A stretch of DNA of 64,000 nucleotides from CAVVYJ01 sp963752495 (GCA_963752495.1 CAVVYJ010000002.1:124001-188000); one strand, 5' to 3'. Positions 39,720-49,842 are shown, numbered from the stretch's first letter. The notes: a model not told the origin generated them from the sequence alone. Made by a program: numbers and translations.

Positions 39720-40513
39720 GTATGAAAATTTGGGAATTGTTTAAGGGTTTTCCAAAAGGCGATGTCATGGTTAGGCCAAAGGTCTGCAGATTCTTGTAAT
39801 GCAATTTTTTTAAGCTTGCGAATACTTTCTAAAGCGAGAGCTTCGTTATCTTGCCAACATACGCCAGGCGCAATTTCATCACTGATATTCTCTTGCAAAT
39901 CGGCGGCATCGCCTGCCAAAATAATCGGCGCGCCATGCGGCATCTCAACCCATAAAGACATATGACCTGCCGTATGCCCGGGGCTTGCAATTGCCCGCAC
40001 ACCCGGCGCAATCTCGTACTCGCCCTCTGCAATTTTCCAATTATCTTGCGCGATTACTTCGTCATCAAAATACACGGCATCAAGTCCAGTTTTTGCTGCA
40101 GCCAATTCAGCTTTTTGAACATGCACTTCTAAGCCTTGATTTTTTTGATTGCACACATCGCACAAGCCGCCTGCATGATCAAAATGCAAATGGGTAAGAA
40201 AAACCACGTCAATATCAGCTGCTGTTAAGCCAAGTTTTGCAAAATGGTGAGGCAAACGTTGCTCTTCTAGCATCTCTGGCGCGCCAAATTCAAAGGTTTC
40301 AGGGTCATAGTAGCGCGCCGCTTTTTCTGGCGTGTTAATTTTCGAATAGTCGCAACCAACATCTACCAAAATACGGCCTTGTGACGTTTCAATTAAATAG
40401 GCCAATATGGGCGCTTGAATGATTTTGCCTGCATCTCGATTACGCGTAGAAAGCGATTTATCATAATGATGCGTTGCCGTGAGCAAAGGCCAAAGTTTTA
40501 GCGCCGTTGTCAT
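39716..40513 (-). CDS. Metallo-beta-lactamase-fold hydrolase, lactonase-like (265 aa)
   Basis: An MBL-fold hydrolase of the N-acyl-homoserine-lactonase-like group. The metal motif is 'VVFLTHLHFDHAGGLCD' (HxHxDH), followed by 'ASPGHTAGHMSLWV', 'ILAGDAADLQEN' and a final His in 'WPNHDIAFW'. There is no signal peptide. It overlaps the desaturase-like gene by four bases and the oxygenase gene by four bases, so all three are co-translated. In this setting it could hydrolyse a lactone, ester or cyclic intermediate made by the two oxidases (inference). Confidence 0.85.
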   Translation of the reverse strand: MTTALKLWPLLTATHHYDKSLSTRNRDAGKIIQAPILAYLIETSQGRILVDVGCDYSKINTPEKAARYYDPETFEFGAPEMLEEQRLPHHFAKLGLTAADIDVVFLTHLHFDHAGGLCDVCNQKNQGLEVHVQKAELAAAKTGLDAVYFDDEVIAQDNWKIAEGEYEIAPGVRAIASPGHTAGHMSLWVEMPHGAPIILAGDAADLQENISDEIAPGVCWQDNEALALESIRKLKKIALQESADLWPNHDIAFWKTLKQFPNFHT

Positions 40514-41560
40514 ATCGCAGTTAAAAACGAAATACCAACCGTACCAACAAACTTATCAGCCCCACCCTGTTTGAACTCAATATTTCCGTAACCATCACTT
40601 TCTAGGCGGGCTAAGCGATGTTGATGAAAGCTTTTAAGACAATACGCCATAGGAATTACTGGTGCAGAAACATTTGGTTTTCCAAATAGTTTCTCATGCA
40701 GCTTTGGTAATTCGTACCAAGGCACAACGGGTTTTTCGTGATGCGCATTGTGGTAGGGAAAATTTAAAAAAATCAGATTTAGCCAAGGATGTTTTATAGA
40801 AACTAGGTTTGAATAGGTATTTTCTTGCTCATAGGCTTTATCACGTACTTTGCCGTCATCTGCAATTTCGTTCTCTTTCTCACCGGCATCAGTCACCACA
40901 AATACGTCGTATGTATGTTGATAAGTATCGGCAAATCTGAGCATTTGCAACATGATGCAATATGCCAGCATATACAGAAGCCAAGCTTTAACCGAAATGT
41001 AGGCCATCACCGCAAATAAACAGACCCTGATAATTAAAACATTAGCAATACGTGTGCGTTTGTGATGCCAATTGTGGAACCACAAAGGGCAAGTAAATCA
41101 CCATAAAGTGCATCATGATTTCTGCTGCTGGGATGTATAAAAACTCTAGAAACTTAACGATTGCCTTTATTGGCCTAGGTAGGCCAATAATATAGTTTCT
41201 GATATCAAAACTCACTACATCAGCACGGTCAACGTGGTGGTGTAGGTGCTTGTTACGAATTTCTTCATAACTACAATAGCTACTTCCAGTAATCCAAGTC
41301 ATTAACACGCCCCATTTCTGGTTTGTCTGTTGACTTTTAAATATGCTGAAATGGCTAAACTCGTGCAACAAATAAGCACTTATTACTAATGCTTCCGCAG
41401 TCAATAAAACACCTAAGGCATTAACAAACCATTTCTCGGAAAACAAGCAAGCTACACCTAATATGTATCCGGCAATGGCAAATGTAAAGGCTAAGTAATT
41501 ATAGTAAACACCACCCTCGTCTTTAAATTGCTTACCCAAGTTGAATGTAAAAACTTTCAT
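40510..41560 (-). CDS. Histidine-box membrane di-iron oxygenase/desaturase (frameshifted)
   Basis: A fatty-acid-desaturase superfamily membrane enzyme. The three histidine boxes are visible: 'LLHEFSHFS', 'NKHLHHHVDRAD' and 'YHNAHHEKPVVPWYEL'. Membrane helices lie between the first boxes ('IAGYILGVACLFSEKW', 'ALGVLLTAEALVISAYLL'). A shift near 41060 separates the 41042-41560 and 40510-41085 pieces; the corrected length is about 350 residues. Members hydroxylate or desaturate alkyl chains of many small molecules. Together with the neighbouring 2OG oxygenase this makes an oxidative pathway under a guanidine riboswitch. Start ATG 41560 is 23 bases after the binding-protein gene. Confidence 0.82.
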
Positions 41561-41583
41561 ATTTGATACCCCAACGTATTAAA

Positions 41584-42576
41584 TTAATAAGCTAGTGTTG
41601 GGTTAATCGCTTTTTCAACATCTTGTGGGGTTTTGTAGACCTCATATTTCACATTAAAGTTATCTGCAATTTTGCTGGATCCATAAAGTGATTTAAGTCC
41701 ATTGCCTTTAACCACAACTTTTTTACCATCGGCTAAATTAAAAAGATGCGTTCCTTTGAGAAGAGGTAAATACTGTTCTGGCGTTAATCCTGTGCGAGCA
41801 GACATTATTTTTACGGCATCTGGTTGGGTTTTAGGGTTGTTGACATAAGCGACTACGCGATCCCAGACCTTAGTAATTTTGATCCATTCTGCTTTATGGC
41901 TCGTTAAACTTGATGGGCTCACGCTCAGCACGTCATACAATAAGCCAGGCACGTTAGCGGAAGTATAAATTGCCTTAGATCCAGGTACACGCTTTAAGGC
42001 TTCCCCCGAGCTGGGCTGCCAGGCGACAATGGCCGAAATGTCGTTTGATTGTAGCGCTTGTGGGGTTTCATTGGTTTTGGTATTCACCAAAGTGACATCG
42101 GTTTCTTTCATTCCTGCTTGCTCTAGCGCTTTAAGAAATAACAAATGCTCAACGAAACCTACTTCAAGGCCTACTTTTTTGCCTTTTAAATCTTTCAGGC
42201 TTTTAATGCCAGGCTTAGCAACGACCATGTCGTTACCGTCCGAGTAATCCAGCAACAAAATCATGGTATTTTTCGCACCACCAGAGGCTATTACCAAAGA
42301 ATCCCCGTTTGTAAGAGTGATGCCATCTAAATTGCCAGTACTATAAGCCTCCAGGGATGCCGAATAGTCGGCAAACCACTCAAATTTAACATCAACACCT
42401 GCCTCCTTAAACCAGCCCTTATCAATTGCCACCTGCCATGCTACATAGCCTGGCCAGTCGCTGTAACCAATCTTTAAAGGTTCTGAAGCGCTAGACGACA
42501 ATGAGGGAAATAAGCAAGAAAATAATACCGTTATGGCAAAAATTCTTTTTAGAAATTGAAATTTATTTGCGTACAT
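41584..42576 (-). CDS. ABC transporter substrate-binding protein 2, guanidine operon 2 (330 aa)
   Basis: A close paralogue of the binding protein at 35501-36493. Start ATG 42576 (after AAGGAG) gives signal peptide 'FQFLKRIFAITVLFSCLFPS', then 'ASEPLKIGYSDWPGYVAWQV'. The in-frame ATG at 42627 is rejected because it falls inside the riboswitch. No permease or ATPase is encoded in this operon, so it probably uses the transporter of operon 1. The differences from paralogue 1 (for example 'VEHLLFLKALEQAG' against 'VDHLLLLDGLEKAG') suggest a related but distinct ligand. Confidence 0.88.
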   Translation of the reverse strand: MYANKFQFLKRIFAITVLFSCLFPSLSSSASEPLKIGYSDWPGYVAWQVAIDKGWFKEAGVDVKFEWFADYSASLEAYSTGNLDGITLTNGDSLVIASGGAKNTMILLLDYSDGNDMVVAKPGIKSLKDLKGKKVGLEVGFVEHLLFLKALEQAGMKETDVTLVNTKTNETPQALQSNDISAIVAWQPSSGEALKRVPGSKAIYTSANVPGLLYDVLSVSPSSLTSHKAEWIKITKVWDRVVAYVNNPKTQPDAVKIMSARTGLTPEQYLPLLKGTHLFNLADGKKVVVKGNGLKSLYGSSKIADNFNVKYEVYKTPQDVEKAINPTLAY

Positions 42577-42621
42577 GCCCAGCTCCTTGACGTTAGATAA
42601 ATGTTGAGAGGGCGTAAACAA

Positions 42622-42732
42622 CCGCATCCTCCCGGGCTTTTATCCCTCCGTGGAGCCTCACGTACATGAGACCGGCAACTCTTGGACCAGACGCTTATTA
42701 ATTTCTTAAAAAGCCGGAACCCTAGTTGTCCT
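42622..42732 (-). promoter_or_regulatory. Guanidine-I (ykkC) riboswitch 2
   Basis: The minus strand shows CTAGGGTTCCG (42725-42715), GTCTGGTCCAAGAG (about 42693-42680), a variable stem, and GGAGGGATAAAAG then CCCGGGAGGA (42650-42628). These are the same conserved blocks as in riboswitch 1, here with the more standard CTGGTCC. The binding-protein start codon lies about 46 bases downstream, with its ribosome site between. Confidence 0.93.
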
Positions 42733-42781
42733 AAAATAGCTTGTGGTGACTAAGTAACTCACCCTCTCGCTCTTGTTAAGT

Positions 42782-42798
42782 AGCAACTGCCATGCCAG
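42782..42798 (-). promoter_or_regulatory. Sigma-54 promoter of guanidine operon 2
   Basis: The minus strand reads TGGCATGGCAGTTGCTA, differing from TGGCACG-N4-TTGCW at one position. It lies 50 bases upstream of riboswitch 2, so initiation near 42771 would give a short leader that contains the whole riboswitch. Confidence 0.8.
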
Positions 42799-42893
42799 AT
42801 ATCTAACTAATTGATTTTTAATAAATTAACTTATATACAGGGTGTTTTGGCTAATTGTTAGAGCACCATTATTGAGCAGAACAAGTGGTTACT

Positions 42894-42922
42894 GCACCAA
42901 TGCATGTTGGCTATTGCACCAA
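42894..42922. promoter_or_regulatory. Candidate NtrC half-sites upstream of guanidine operon 2
   Basis: Two direct TGCACCA copies (42894-42900 and 42916-42922), two helical turns apart, lie about 105 bases upstream of the sigma-54 promoter. Neither has a full GTGCA partner, so this is weaker than the other two NtrC sites in the window. The rest of 42733-43016 holds no gene I can see. Confidence 0.45.
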
Positions 42923-43016
42923 AGCGGAAGCCGCTACAGTAATGTTTTGTTGTAGAAAAGCATAGGCTTAGCAGAAATACCAGAAACTATGCAATTACAT
43001 ACCAAATAAAATATTT

Positions 43017-44736
43017 TTATAGCTTATTGCCTAGTATATCGACTACTTTCGCTGATTTTAATGTGCCATGTAAATTGTAGTAGTGATTAATTTCAGGTTG
43101 AAAGTCTTTGTTAAAAACACTTTGTTTCATATCTAATCCATTTGCATGAATATTTGCAATATCAAGTAACGAATGTGGCAAATTTGAAAGACTTAGGGGC
43201 TGTATAGCATTATGTTCTGCCACGAGTATTTTATCTGAATTAGCTTTTTTGACTTCAGGCGATATCCATAAAAATGAGGCGGCACGTAAGTCATAAGAAG
43301 TGCCTGCGCCATGGGCAGTTAAACGCCTGTCGTCATCAAGCAGATTTTCGCCATGGTCTGATGCATATATAACTATAGAGTGTGTCTTGAGATTATCTAC
43401 TGTAGAGATTACTTGTTTCAAAATCCAGTCTGTATATAGGATAGTATTATCGTATGAGTCTACAAGGATATCATCAGCGGAGTTTCCTGGTGTTTGGAAT
43501 TTCGCAAACTTCTGATGATACCTACGATAGTAATTGATATGGCTGCCATTCGTATGTAAAACAATAAATATCTTCTGATTGGGCGTAGCTGAACGGAGGA
43601 TTTTTTTAAAATCCTCAAGTAGAGCATCATCAAATGATCGATGAAAATACTTTCGATGCATTGCTTCTGAAGCAATCAATGGAAATCGCCCCTCCCCAAG
43701 GGTCGACATCTTGTATGGACAGCCAGTGTGTTTCAAAACCTACCTCATTAAAAATGGATACAATTGATTTTTCCGCCAATATTTTGGACCATAAATTAAT
43801 AGGTCTTAAACTTAACATTGAGGGTACAGCATAAGAAGTAAGAGGAGCAGTGGCAAGCATTTTGGGAAAGCCGATTATGCCATCCTGCTTATTTAAATAT
43901 GGGGTAGTTTCTCTTGGATAGCCCCAGAGGGACCAATTTTGTGGACGAGAGGATTCACCAATTACCCATACGTAGAGCTCACTTGGTCCTTGGTGATTTG
44001 GTGCTAAATAATTAATATGCTTTTTCTGACTAGCATTGAATTTGAAACCCTGTCTCAATTGCATATTTTTTTTGTTATTGTTATTTACAATCAGAGTCAG
44101 GCCACTCTGGAAAATAGAACCCATTGGAGAGCCCATTTCTTTTTGAAGAAAATAATATGTTGCTCTCGGCAAGCTATCGATAAATTTATATCTCCCACTA
44201 TTTTGAAAACAATAAATGAATATTATTGAATAAATGCCAAGCAAACAGGCAGCTAGGCTAAGTACTACTGTTCTTTTTGGAGTTATTTTTACTTTCCTGA
44301 TAGCAAATAATCCTAACAAATAAAATGCCAAACTAGCAAAAATCAAAAGAGATATTGGCCATGCATATGTTATAAAAAAATCAAGAGAGTCAGTGTGATT
44401 TGTTAATGCAATCATCATGTACCCACTCGATAGGCGCTGGCCAAAAGTTATTATTAAAAATAAATCAATACTAGTGGTTATGTACAACGGAAATAGAATT
44501 AAATGTAGAAATAATGGTCTAGGTGCAACATGATGTAGGAAAGTAATCCATATGAATGAGGTGACCAAATTCATAATAAAAAGTGGTTCTAACACGCGAA
44601 CACTATGATTCAGTATTGGATACAGAATAAGCGGGGAGACTAGATATAGCCAAAGGCAATAAAGTCCAAGAGATTCGAACCAAAATCTGTTCTTGGTATT
44701 CATAGTTCTAAGACTTATCATTTTAGTTGGAAGCAA
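43017..44736 (-). CDS. Phosphoethanolamine transferase/sulfatase-fold membrane enzyme (frameshifted)
   Basis: An EptA/OpgE-like enzyme that moves phosphoethanolamine to lipid A or a related glycan. The N-terminal half has five membrane helices ('LYCLWLYLVSPLILYPIL' and others). The periplasmic part has the metal/nucleophile motif 'WVIGESSRPQNWSLWGYPRE' (Ser where Thr is usual), 'TPYLNKQDGIIGF', then after a shift near 43690 'FIVLHTNGSHINYYRRYH' and the metal site 'IVIYASDHGENLLDD'. Corrected length is about 573 residues. It stands alone, transcribed away from the att repeat. MNTKN at 44703 is an alternative start. Confidence 0.8.
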
Positions 44737-44800
44737 TTAGTGGAATTGAGCTGCGATTTATTTTTTTTCTATCTACGACCGTTTTGCACTTTACGTGATC

Positions 44801-44819
44801 GTAACAATATTGTAACAAT
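44801..44819. repeat. Two GTAACAAT repeats, 11 bases apart
   Basis: GTAACAAT occurs at 44801-44808 and 44812-44819, an 11-base period that places both copies on one helix face. The site is about 65 bases upstream of the phosphoethanolamine-transferase-like gene, so it may be a regulator site; Pho boxes have this spacing. Confidence 0.4.
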
Positions 44820-45021
44820 TACGCAATCGGAGATGATAAGCATTCACATTTAGAATGAAAGGAAATGTTTTGATGCCAAATATATTATTACGGATTAGTG
44901 TTAGGTAAAATATAGGTCAAATACTTTTAGATATAACGGTTTGATATGCTTTATTAATACATGCCATACTGACAGCTCATAAATGGCTGGAAACAAGACC
45001 AATTTCAGCATTACTAAATAA

Positions 45022-45137
<116 letters not shown>

Positions 45138-45393
45138 ATTGTCACGTTTATAATTTTTCGTAGCGATAAATTGGTAAGAGATTTGAGTCCCGGTATTTCT
45201 AAGTATGTTTAAGTATATACAAAGACTAAACCGACCTTACAAAAATATATATAACTTTTGTGATTTTATTGCATATTTTTAGATTGTTGATACAGCTGTT
45301 AATTTGTAATTTTATGGAACTATTCACTTATAAATTATTCAGACATTCGGCATCTATATCTGGATGCTAATCACCAAACTTTGTAAGGTAATA

Positions 45394-46447
45394 ATGCAAT
45401 TGACTTCTCTATTCATTCGGCTCGCTGAAAAAGGTATGGTGCCTGACATTATGATACATTTTGGCATTAGTCAGTTATCAAAAAAACGCTTGAATGAAAT
45501 CAATGCTCACCACTGTGAACTTGGTGCTGAAAATTTAAGTGCTTTTGTTTCGTCGATGAATAGCTCACCCATAGCCTTAGTCCCAGAACTTGCGAATTCC
45601 CAGCACTATGAATTGCCTACAGAATTCTTTTTGAATTGCCTTGGCAAAAACAGAAAATACAGTAGTTGTTTCTGGCAACCGCAAACCAATACACTTGATG
45701 AAGCAGAGATAAATGCGTTGAGACTTACTTGCGACCATGCGGATCTGACGAATTGCCAGAACGTACTTGAGCTGGGATGCGGTTGGGGATCTTTCACATT
45801 ATGGATGGCAGAGCAATATCCGAATAGTAATATTACGGCAGTATCAAACTCGAACTCACAGCGTGAGTTCATTAAGGCGAAGGCTAAATCTCTTAACCTA
45901 AATAATATAAACGTGATTACTTGCGACATGAACAAGTTTAATCCAAATGATATTGGCGTGAGCATCAATTCGAAAGGGTCTTGTCGGTAGAGATGTTTGA
46001 GCAATGCGCAACCACAAACTATTGTATAAAAAAGTGCATGATTGGCTGGTACCAGGTGGAAAGTTTTTTATGCATATATTTGTGCATCGCAGCACCCCAT
46101 ACCTTTTGAAGTGCAAGGGGAAGATGATTGGATGAGCCAGTTTTTTTTTTCGGGCGGCATGATGCCAAGTGACGACTTACCATTGAATTTTCAGGAGCAC
46201 TTAAAGTTAAACAGCGCTGGCGCTGGGATGGTACGCATTACGAAAAAACAGCTAATGCATGGCTAGAGAACATGGACAAAAACCGTGACACACTCAATGT
46301 CATTCTAAGAGATACCTACGGCACTGAAAATGCAGAAAATGGCGTAATCGCTGGCGTATTTTCTATATGGCGTGTGCAGAACTGTTTGGATATAACAATG
46401 GCCAAGAATGGTGGGTCACACATTATCAGTTTGAACGGCCTTTCTAA
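45394..46447 (+). CDS. CFA-synthase-like SAM methyltransferase 1 (frameshifted)
   Basis: A methyltransferase of the cyclopropane-fatty-acyl-phospholipid synthase superfamily. The SAM motif is 'VLELGCGWGSFTLWMAEQYP', with 'ITAVSNSNSQREFIKAKA' following, as in the family. The first piece ends after 'NPNDIGV' near 45970. Other frames continue 'VPGGKFFMHIFVHRSTPY', 'GEDDWMSQFFFSGGMMPS' and 'WVTHYQFERPF' (stop 46447). Start ATG 45394 has AAGGTA upstream. Corrected length is about 350 residues, shorter than true CFA synthases because the N-terminal lipid domain is reduced. It opens the lipid cassette; probable membrane-lipid methylation (inference). Confidence 0.82.
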
Positions 46448-46448
46448 A

Positions 46449-46963
46449 ATGATGCTTACTAATTTCTATTTTTTCAATTAGCATGGTTTGCCTGTGTGGT
46501 TGGTGCGGCGTATGGCAACCATGGATCGGGGTAGCAGTAACAATAATGATCATGGCCTGGCATTTATCAAAGATAAGGCCGTTAAAGTCGGAAATTTTGC
46601 TTATGTTTATTGCGATTGCTATTGGGGCTTGTTTTGATCAACTCATGCTTATGATGCAGTGGATTGTATACCAAAATCATGGCTGGAGTGATGCACTTGT
46701 TCCGGTTTGGATTCTAGCGTTGTGGTTCGCATTTGCTTCCACACTCAATGTGAGTCTGGTTGGCTGCAGGGACGATATCTGATTGCGGTATTATTCGGCG
46801 CAATTGCGGGCCGCTTGCTTATTTAGGTGCAGAAAAATTGGCGCTGTTACTTTACCGGTGAAGTGTCTTATATTGCCTTATCAATTGGCTGGGCATTGAT
46901 AACGCCTGTACTTTTATATATCGCAAAATATCTCAATGGATTTAAACGGTGCGCATATTATGA
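46449..46963 (+). CDS. DUF2878 membrane protein (frameshifted)
   Basis: A small integral membrane protein of the DUF2878 family, function unknown. Across frames it reads 'NHGSGVAVTIMIMAWHLSKI', 'LLMFIAIAIGACFDQLMLMM' and 'PVWILALWFAFASTLNVSL', then 'GRYLIAVLFGAIAGP' and 'LSIGWALITPVLLYIAKYL'. That is five or six helices in about 170 residues, the usual size. At least three indels break it. It follows the methyltransferase by one base. DUF2878 genes commonly accompany DUF1295, DUF1365 and CFA-synthase genes, as here. Confidence 0.72.
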
Positions 46964-47725
46964 ATGGGAAATATACTGTATGGTCTGTATGCGATGCTTA
47001 GCTTTGCCTGTTGGCTGGCTGATAAGTTTATATCGTAAAAATGTCACCCATGTAGATAGTATGTGGAGCTTGTTTTTTGTTCTGGCAGGCTTTATCTATG
47101 CCAAAGGCTGATGTGTTAAACAATAGATCCCTAATTGTACTTGTGCTAGTCACTCTATGGGCCGTACTTTTGTGTATATCTCACCTGGCGCAACTGGGGG
47201 CCGCATGAAGACCATCGCTATGCCGCAATTCGCAGAAACAATGCTCCCGGCTTTGCATCAAGAGTCTATATATCATATTTGGCCTGCAGGCTGTACTTGC
47301 TTGGATAATTTCTTTACCTATCTTGGTGCGGTCACTTCATCAGAGCCAATCAATATAGTTGATATTGGCGGTATCGTATTGTAGGCTTTGGTTTAGTCTG
47401 GGAGACACTAGCCGACTGGCAGCTAAGTATATTCAAGGCAAATCCAAAAAATAAAGATAAGTTCTTGCAATAGTGGTGTATGGCGCTATAGCCGCCATCC
47501 AAATTATTTTGGCGAATTTGCTGTTTGGTGGGGATTTTATCTAATCGCATGCTGCTGGCGCATTCTGGGCATTGTTTTCGCCGTTACTAATGACATTACT
47601 GCTGCTAAAGTAAGCGGCGTTTCGTTACTGGAAAAAGATATCAGGAAGCGCCGCCCAGCATATGCAGATTACATAACGTATACCAATGCTTTTATCCCCG
47701 GCCCAAAAAAGGATATCAAATATGA
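46964..47725 (+). CDS. DUF1295 steroid-reductase-like membrane protein (frameshifted)
   Basis: A DUF1295 protein, related to the membrane reductase/methyltransferase fold of steroid 5-alpha-reductases and ICMT. Frames read 'YRKNVTHVDSMWSLFFVLAG', 'NNRSLIVLVLVTLWAV', 'EDHRYAAIR' and the signature 'WRYSRHPNYFGEFAVWWGF' (about 47490-47545), then 'VSGVSLLEKDIRKRRPAYAD'. Several indels are present. The likely stop (TGA 47723-47725) overlaps the next start as ATGA. The signature His/Asn/Tyr residues point to binding of NADPH or SAM, so lipid reduction or methylation is plausible. Confidence 0.75.
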
Positions 47726-48347
47726 TAAAGCGATTATTATTGATTGCGGCATTGATTATTCCAAATATTGGGTTCACCAAAGAATGGAATTTTGATGTTT
47801 ATCTGGATAAAACCAGAATCGGCCAGCATACTTTCAAATTAAGCGATGCCAATGAGCTGGTAAGTCAGGCTAAATTCAATGTAAAGGTATTATTCATCAA
47901 TGCATATAGCAATCAACATACGGCCGTAGAGCATTGGCAGGATGGCTGCCTAAAGAGCCTTGATGCAAGTACAGTTGAGAACAAAGTGACCACCAAGGTT
48001 AAAGGCAACTTAAGTGATTCAGGCTTTGAAGTCGATGACGGCAAAACGAAGCAAATTTTATCTGGATGTCCGATGACGTTTGCTTATTGGTCCAGAAGAT
48101 TCTGCAGCAAACAAAACTGCTGAATCCGCAAAATGCTGAATGGCTAGATATAAAATCAGCAAAGTTGGCAAAGAGATGTTAGAGGTTAAAGGAGAAGGTT
48201 GAAACCTTACGTTACAAGTTGAGTGCGAGCCTAGTTGGTAAGCCTAGGCTCAATATTGATCTATGGTACAAGGCTCAAAATAATGACTGGGTAGCATTGA
48301 AGTCGATCACCCCTGAAGGCTATACCATCAATTATAAACTGAGATAA
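47722..48347 (+). CDS. DUF6134-like secreted protein (frameshifted)
   Basis: Start ATG 47722 follows AAGGA and gives the signal peptide 'IKRLLLIAALIIPNIGFT', then a beta-rich domain: 'EWNFDVYLDKTRIGQHTFKL', 'VKVLFINAYSNQHTAVEHWQ', 'DGCLKSLDASTVENKVTTKV'. After a shift near 48085 the other frame continues 'SKVGKEMLEVKGE' and ends 'TPEGYTINYKLR' at 48347. The corrected protein has about 208 residues. It belongs with DUF3108/DUF6134-type periplasmic proteins found in CFA/DUF1295 lipid clusters. The role is unknown, perhaps lipid binding. Confidence 0.6.
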
Positions 48348-48354
48348 TATTGAT

Positions 48355-48905
48355 ATGAAAACTTTAAGGAAGCTAATTATTATGATGATATTTGCAAGTC
48401 TCTTTGCGGATGTGCATCGAAGCAACCCCAGATAGCAACTGTATCGCAGGTTGATATCAACAAATTCATGGGGTCGTGGTATGTAATCGCTGCTATTCCG
48501 ACAGCGATCGAGAATGAGGTATTTAATGGGGTAGAAACATATAAGCTGGAAGATGATGGCACAGTGCACACTACTTTCACCTTCAACAAAGGTAGCCTAG
48601 ATGGCCCGGTAAAAACTTACAATCCGCGCGGCTTTGTTGTTGAGGGCACTGGTAATGCGCGCTGGGGCATGCAGTTTATATGGCCGATCAAGGCAGAATA
48701 CCTGATCGCACATCTGGATGAGAACTACACCGAAACCATCATCGCGCGCAATGCGCGCGATTATGTATGGATTATGGCAAGAAAGCCGGACATCAGTGAC
48801 GAAACTTATGAGGCGCTAGTGCAGAAGGTTATTGATATGGGATATGACATCAAAAACTGCGGCGGGTACCGCACAACAAGACAAGTAGATAAATATTATG
48901 TTTAA
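48355..48905 (+). CDS. Blc-like lipocalin lipoprotein (frameshifted in the signal)
   Basis: A bacterial lipocalin that binds lipids at the outer membrane. The mature part has the lipocalin motif 'KFMGSWYVIAAIPT', 'VHTTFTFNKGSLDG', 'WPIKAEYLIAHLDENYTET', and ends like E. coli Blc ('MARKPDISDETYEAL' and 'MGYDIKNC'). ATG 48355 starts a lipoprotein signal; one missing G near 48402 breaks it, and restoring it yields the lipobox 'LFAGC'. Its stop overlaps the desaturase start by eight bases. Confidence 0.85.
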
Positions 48906-49822
48906 GAAAATCATCTCATGGTTCGACAATAAAGCGGTGACAGTTGAGACTTCTGTTCAGGAAGATAACTGGTCCGATATAGACTGGATACGCGTAATCC
49001 CGTTCATATTGCTACATTTGGCATGCATAGCAGTATTCTGGGTTGGCTTCAGTTGGTTTGCTTTTAGATTTGCGGTTCTGCTTTATGTGGTACGTATGTT
49101 TGCGGTAACCGGTTTCTATCATCGTTATTTTTCGCATAAGGCATTCCGCACCTCACGCTTAACCCAGTTTATCATGGCTGTATTTGGCGCAAGTGCAGTG
49201 CAGCGCGGCCCTCTATGGTGGGCATCTCACCACAGGCATCATCATGCCTATTCAGATAACCATGAAGATTCGCACTCGCCGTTGCAGCATGGTTTTCTAT
49301 GGAGCCATTTCGGCTGGTTTTTGGCAACCAGAAATTTCATCACCCAAACACATCGTGTAAAAGAGCTGGCTTCATTTGTAGAGTTACGCCTGCTGGATCG
49401 ATTTGATATAGTGGTACCAATACTACTGGGCGTCGCTATTTATCTCCTTGGTGACTGGCTGGCAGTTGCACATCCTGAATTTGACACCAATGGCCACAGC
49501 TATTTATGTGGGGTTTTGTGATCTCAACTGTTGTGCTCTATCACGCAACCTTTACGGTTAATTCATTAGCACATGTATGGGGTAAACGCCGTTACGCAAC
49601 CAAAGACCAGAGCCGAAATAATTTGCTGATCGCAATAATGACGTTGGGGAAGGCTGGCATAACAACCATCATCACTACCCTGCTTCTGCAAGTCAGGGTT
49701 TTTACTGGTGGGAAATCGACCTGACTTATTACGGATTGAAGCTGCTTTCAGCACTTGGCCTGATCTGGGACCTGAGCACGGTTCCCATGAATATTCGTGA
49801 ATCCAAAAAGATTAATTATTAA
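48898..49822 (+). CDS. Acyl-CoA/acyl-lipid delta-9-type desaturase (frameshifted)
   Basis: A membrane di-iron desaturase. Histidine boxes are 'YHRYFSHKAFRTS', 'WWASHHRHHHAYSDN' and, in the corrected frame, 'GEGWHNNHHHYP' (near 49650-49685). 'NSLAHVWGKRRYATKDQSRN' is typical of the delta-9 group. Breaks lie near 49510 and 49645; the correct end reads 'STVPMNIRESKKINY' at 49822. Length is about 308 residues. In this cassette it probably makes unsaturated acyl chains that the two methyltransferases then modify (inference). Confidence 0.87.
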
Positions 49823-49842
49823 TTATCTAGAGAGTTCACAGA

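Noticed and set aside
42577..42627. An earlier start for binding protein 2 at 42627
   Set aside because: It lies inside the guanidine riboswitch. The ATG at 42576 has a good ribosome site and a proper signal peptide.
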